From positions 558,001 to 622,000 of the forward strand of contig CALOAD010000014.1 in NCBI GenBank assembly GCA_942491415.1: a stretch of DNA of 64,000 nt. The letters are read 5' to 3'. This document shows positions 61,222 to 64,000 of this stretch, piece after piece. A program made the position numbers and the translations under genes. This DNA is from CALOAD01 sp942491415 (GTDB taxonomy: Bacteria; Cyanobacteriota; Vampirovibrionia; Gastranaerophilales; CALOAD01). The notes under the pieces are model-generated. The model ran no database searches. It saw nothing but the letters and a program-made list of their open reading frames with translations, and had not been told where the DNA came from. Numbering within the stretch: the first letter of the stretch is position 1; every line of letters begins with the position of its first letter.

Positions 61222-61395
61222 ATGTCATTTATTCCTAAATGCCCTATAATGAGTGCGGGACATGAAATACCAGTAATTTGCGAGCAAGAAGGTTGCGCTT
61301 GGTATATGAAAAATTATAAAACTTGTGCGGTTTATATTTTAGCTCATAATGCAGCTTTAGACATCAAAGATAAGCAAGTTAAGGTTAAAAATTAA
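61222..61395 (+). CDS. Small Cys-motif protein, 57 aa
   Basis: The ATG at 61222 follows AGGAG and runs to TAA 61395. It has four cysteines, in KCPIMS, VICEQEGCAWYM and TCAVY, a pattern I have seen in short proteins of anaerobes (CP...C..CAWY...CA). A metal-binding fold is likely. It stands alone between two minus-strand genes. Confidence 0.65.
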   Translation: MSFIPKCPIMSAGHEIPVICEQEGCAWYMKNYKTCAVYILAHNAALDIKDKQVKVKN

Positions 61396-61412
61396 CTTAT
61401 TTTATAACGTTT

Positions 61413-62183
61413 TTACTGAGGAGTATTACTCGCCGTTTCTTGTAATTTAATTTCATTTTTTATATCAGTAAAAATATTTTTAACAGTGCATTTAGAGATA
61501 TTATAAACACCGTTTGCTGGAGTTATTCTAAGTATTGATAAGTTTTTTTCTACGGGAGCAATAAAAGCAACAAGCTCTTTTTTATTGCTATCACTTAAAA
61601 ATATCCAACCTTTTTGAGCGTTAAGAGAATCTATTTTTAGATTGTTTTTTAAAATAGCACCTGTGGATAGGAAGAAAGCTTCGTCGTAAGGTTTTTTAAC
61701 ATATAAAACAAAATCATCGAGAGATATTTTTTCTTGAGTATTTTGTTTTGGCTTTTGAGTTAATTTTAAATCAAATTTAGGTATAAGGTAAAGTTTATTA
61801 GGGTTAAAAGGTCTTAATTGCTTCGCAATATCAGGTTTTTTAATGTCTATTTCAGGTTTTTTTAGTGTGCTTAAAGTTTTAGTTTCTTTAATAACGGGAG
61901 TAATTATTTTTTCATCTTGTTCAGCAACTGTAGTCGGTTGCAAGGGCATTTCCGGTTTTAAATACAAATTTTGTTCTGCTTTTTGGGTTTCAATAACTAT
62001 AGGTTTTCGCATTATTAGTTTAGATTGTTGAACAGAAGTTGACGGTAATTTATTATTCTCAATTGCAATAGGTTTTCTAAGTTTTAATTCCTGAGAATAA
62101 GCATTATTAAAATTATGGGGACAAGATATTAATAAAATTACAAATGAGATGAATGATATAAAAACAAATTGTTTTTTATTCAT
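61413..62183 (-). CDS. Exported protein with RKPIxIE repeats, unknown function
   Basis: I start it at ATG 62183 (MNKKQFVFISFISFVILLIS), which gives a signal peptide. The longer frame is only the polA end. The Cys in LLISC is a weak lipobox candidate. Residues about 28-70 carry a repeat (LRKPIAIE, MRKPIVIE), then a Pro/Lys-rich linker and a C-terminal domain (DDFVLYVKKPYDEAFF..., ISKCTVKNIF). 256 aa. The ATG overlaps the polA stop by 8 bases (ATGAATAA). Probably a periplasmic or envelope protein. Confidence 0.7.
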   Translation of the reverse strand: MNKKQFVFISFISFVILLISCPHNFNNAYSQELKLRKPIAIENNKLPSTSVQQSKLIMRKPIVIETQKAEQNLYLKPEMPLQPTTVAEQDEKIITPVIKETKTLSTLKKPEIDIKKPDIAKQLRPFNPNKLYLIPKFDLKLTQKPKQNTQEKISLDDFVLYVKKPYDEAFFLSTGAILKNNLKIDSLNAQKGWIFLSDSNKKELVAFIAPVEKNLSILRITPANGVYNISKCTVKNIFTDIKNEIKLQETASNTPQ

Positions 62184-64000
62184 AAGAAACCGCCGCTTCT
62201 GTTTCGCTTTCCATCCAATTCGGACCATATTCAATATCTACAACTAAAGGCACGCTAAGAGGCTGATCCAGCTCCATTGCGGATTTAACCATTTTGCAAA
62301 TTTCTGATAATTCTGATTTTGGAACTTCCAATACTAGTTCATCGTGTACTTGCATGGTCATTTTAGATTTTAAATTTGAGGATTTAAGCCTATCGTAAAG
62401 GTTTATCATCGCTAGTTTGATGAGATCAGCCGCTGTTCCTTGCAAAGGGGCATTAATAGCGGCACGTTCGGCAAATTCTCTAATCATTTTATTTCTGCTT
62501 GATAAATCCTCGCCAAAGAATCTTTTTCTGCCGTACATAGTTTTTACAAAACCGTTTTGATGTGCAATTTCTTTTGATTTTTCCATATATTCTTTTATTT
62601 TTGGATATGTTTCAAAATATTTTTCTATAAACTCTTTTGCTTCTTTAGGCGTAATGCCAATAGTTTCAGATAACCCAAAGCTGGTCTGTCCGTAGATTAT
62701 ACCAAAATTAACGGCTTTGGCTTTTCTTCTCATATCTTTTGTTACAGCATCAATAGGCAAGCCAAAAACCTTACTGGCAGTGGCTGTATGAATATCAATG
62801 CCATTTATAAAAGCTTCTGTAAGTGCCGGATCTTTTGAAAAATGCGCAAGTAATCTAAGCTCTATTTGAGAATAATCAGCCGCTAAAATGACATTTTCTG
62901 ATTGATTTTGCGGGGTAAATGCAGCCCGTATTTTACTCCCTATTTCCGTTCTAATTGGAATATTCTGCAAATTAGGGTTACTACTGGATAACCTACCTGT
63001 TGTTGTAATAGTCTGGTTATAACTTGTATGAATTCTTCCGTCTTTTTCACTTATAAGCTCAGGAAGTGCATCAATATAAGTAGATTTTATTTTTGCCAAA
63101 TGCCTTTGCTCAAGCAAATATTTAGCTATAGAATAATCTTTAGCCAACAATTCAAGCACTTTTGCGCTTGTGCTATAACCTGTTTTTGTTTTTGTCTTGC
63201 CTTTTGCCGGAAGTTGTAGCTTTTCAAAAAGCACTTCGCCTACTTGTTTTGGTGAATTTACATTAAATTCACAACCTGACTGCTCAAAAATATTTTTTTC
63301 AATAGAAGTTAAACTTGTTTGAATTTGATGCGACAATTTTAAAAGATAATTTTTATCTATATTTACGCCTACTCTTTCCATGTACGCTAAAACAGGAATA
63401 AGTGGCATTTCTATGTCGTATAAAATAAAACTTTGCTCGTCATCAAAATGTTCTGTGTGATATCTTCCCAGTTCTAAGGTCGCAAAAGCATCGGCACAAG
63501 CATAATCCGCCGCTTTTTCTATTTCAACAAAATTCATTGTAATAGCACTTTTACCTTTGCCTATTAGTTCTTCTATTTCTTGCATTTCAAACTTAAGATA
63601 GGTCAAAGCCTGGCTTTTAAGACCATGTCTTCTGGATGGGTCTTTCACATAGCTTGCAATCATTGTATCTAAGGCAATTCCGTTAAGATCTATATCATAG
63701 TTTTTTAGTATATTTATCTCATATTTGGCATTTTGAAGGACTTTATGTTTATTTTTATCTTCAAACAGAGGTTTAAGAGCTTTTAATACAATATTTAGAT
63801 CTATCTGCTTACCTTCGTTATGTCCTACGGGTATATAAACTGTTTCAGTGTTTGCATTTAAAGAATTATCTATTCTTATTTTTTTTGAATCAAAAGTTAT
63901 TTGAGGATTCCAGCCAATTGAAAGTCCTACAAGGGCTGCTTTTTGAGTATCTAATCCAGTTGTTTCGGTGTCTAAAGAAAAAACAGACTGTTCTTTTAAT
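62176..64000 (-). CDS. polA: DNA polymerase I, 3' part of the gene
   Basis: 607 codons are visible. The start lies beyond the window. The frame stays open past 63663 to the edge and encodes a 3'-5' exonuclease with the acidic motif FSLDTETTGLD, then NAKYEINIL and YACADAFATLEL, so proofreading residues are kept. The polymerase domain has motif A ADYSQIELRLLAHF, motif B DMRRKAKAVNFGIIYG (with Phe, as in E. coli) and motif C MQVHDELVLEV. The 5'-3' exonuclease would be upstream, outside. It overlaps the next gene. Confidence 0.97.
   Translation of the reverse strand, partial: LKEQSVFSLDTETTGLDTQKAALVGLSIGWNPQITFDSKKIRIDNSLNANTETVYIPVGHNEGKQIDLNIVLKALKPLFEDKNKHKVLQNAKYEINILKNYDIDLNGIALDTMIASYVKDPSRRHGLKSQALTYLKFEMQEIEELIGKGKSAITMNFVEIEKAADYACADAFATLELGRYHTEHFDDEQSFILYDIEMPLIPVLAYMERVGVNIDKNYLLKLSHQIQTSLTSIEKNIFEQSGCEFNVNSPKQVGEVLFEKLQLPAKGKTKTKTGYSTSAKVLELLAKDYSIAKYLLEQRHLAKIKSTYIDALPELISEKDGRIHTSYNQTITTTGRLSSSNPNLQNIPIRTEIGSKIRAAFTPQNQSENVILAADYSQIELRLLAHFSKDPALTEAFINGIDIHTATASKVFGLPIDAVTKDMRRKAKAVNFGIIYGQTSFGLSETIGITPKEAKEFIEKYFETYPKIKEYMEKSKEIAHQNGFVKTMYGRKRFFGEDLSSRNKMIREFAERAAINAPLQGTAADLIKLAMINLYDRLKSSNLKSKMTMQVHDELVLEVPKSELSEICKMVKSAMELDQPLSVPLVVDIEYGPNWMESETEAAVSYE

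Noticed and set aside
1..64000. CRISPR arrays, restriction-modification genes and phage genes.
   Set aside because: No regularly spaced direct repeats, cas-like motifs, methylase motifs typical of restriction systems, or phage structural genes were seen.

Overview
The window is strongly AT-rich, densely coding bacterial chromosome with about 60 protein genes. I found no tRNA, rRNA, phage, insertion sequence or CRISPR array. The gene content points to an anaerobic bacterium with an outer membrane, probably a non-photosynthetic relative of Cyanobacteria (Melainabacteria/Vampirovibrionia, perhaps the gut order Gastranaerophilales). The clues are an RNase E/G gene beside a TIGR03960/DUF2344 radical SAM gene, a cyanobacterial-type matrixin-like protease, an MCE (MlaD-like) lipid-transport protein, a prepilin of the FTLAEVLITL type, several proteins with an ISF/INF-type N-terminal motif, a flavodiiron protein, corrinoid iron-sulfur protein subunits and PPi-dependent phosphofructokinase. 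This placement is inference and no database was searched.

Layout. 1-7.0 kb (minus): an unidentified gene start, a small secreted membrane protein, RNase E/G, the radical SAM protein, two small unknowns, EngB and a small unknown. 7.1-13.9 kb: a small basic protein, a secreted protein, CinA, a helical-repeat protein (minus), a glucan phosphorylase homologue lacking the PLP lysine, and a flavodiiron protein. 14-17.7 kb: RsmG and a large P-loop ATPase with TPRs (minus). 17.9-20.7 kb: dapB-asd-dapA for diaminopimelate/lysine, then a prepilin. 21.5-29.9 kb (minus): one flagellar operon reading response regulator, histidine kinase, flgB, flgC, fliE, fliF, fliG, fliH, fliI. 30.3-33.5 kb: small unknown proteins, a Nudix hydrolase, a HAD phosphatase and IspF. 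33.5-34.0 kb: a hairpin-rich noncoding element with imperfect inverted ends.

34-46.7 kb: a glycosyltransferase, an M49-like peptidase homologue, a CPBP protease, an MCE protein, Upp, a TPR protein, a resolvase-fold/HDOD fusion followed by a GAF-GGDEF cyclase, GatC, PyrG and Cdd. Upp, PyrG and Cdd all belong to pyrimidine metabolism. 46.7-49.8 kb (minus): acsD, acsC and a P-loop ATPase, meaning methyl-carrying corrinoid protein subunits with no CODH/ACS gene in view. 50-58.8 kb: an Asn-rich protein, GAPDH, PPi-PFK, a TPR-metalloprotease-TPR protein, a Cys-rich small protein, a DUF1015 protein and a sugar nucleotidyltransferase. 58.8-64 kb: two tiny proteins missed by length cut-offs, CoaX, a BadF-type activase, a secreted protein and the 3' part of polA.

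The observations most worth following are the catalytically dead serine-recombinase domain fused to HDOD, the inverted-repeat element at 33.5-34.0 kb, the Lys-to-Ser change at the PLP site of the GT35 protein, the isolated AcsC/AcsD pair, and a pair of Cys-rich small paralogues about 50 kb apart.
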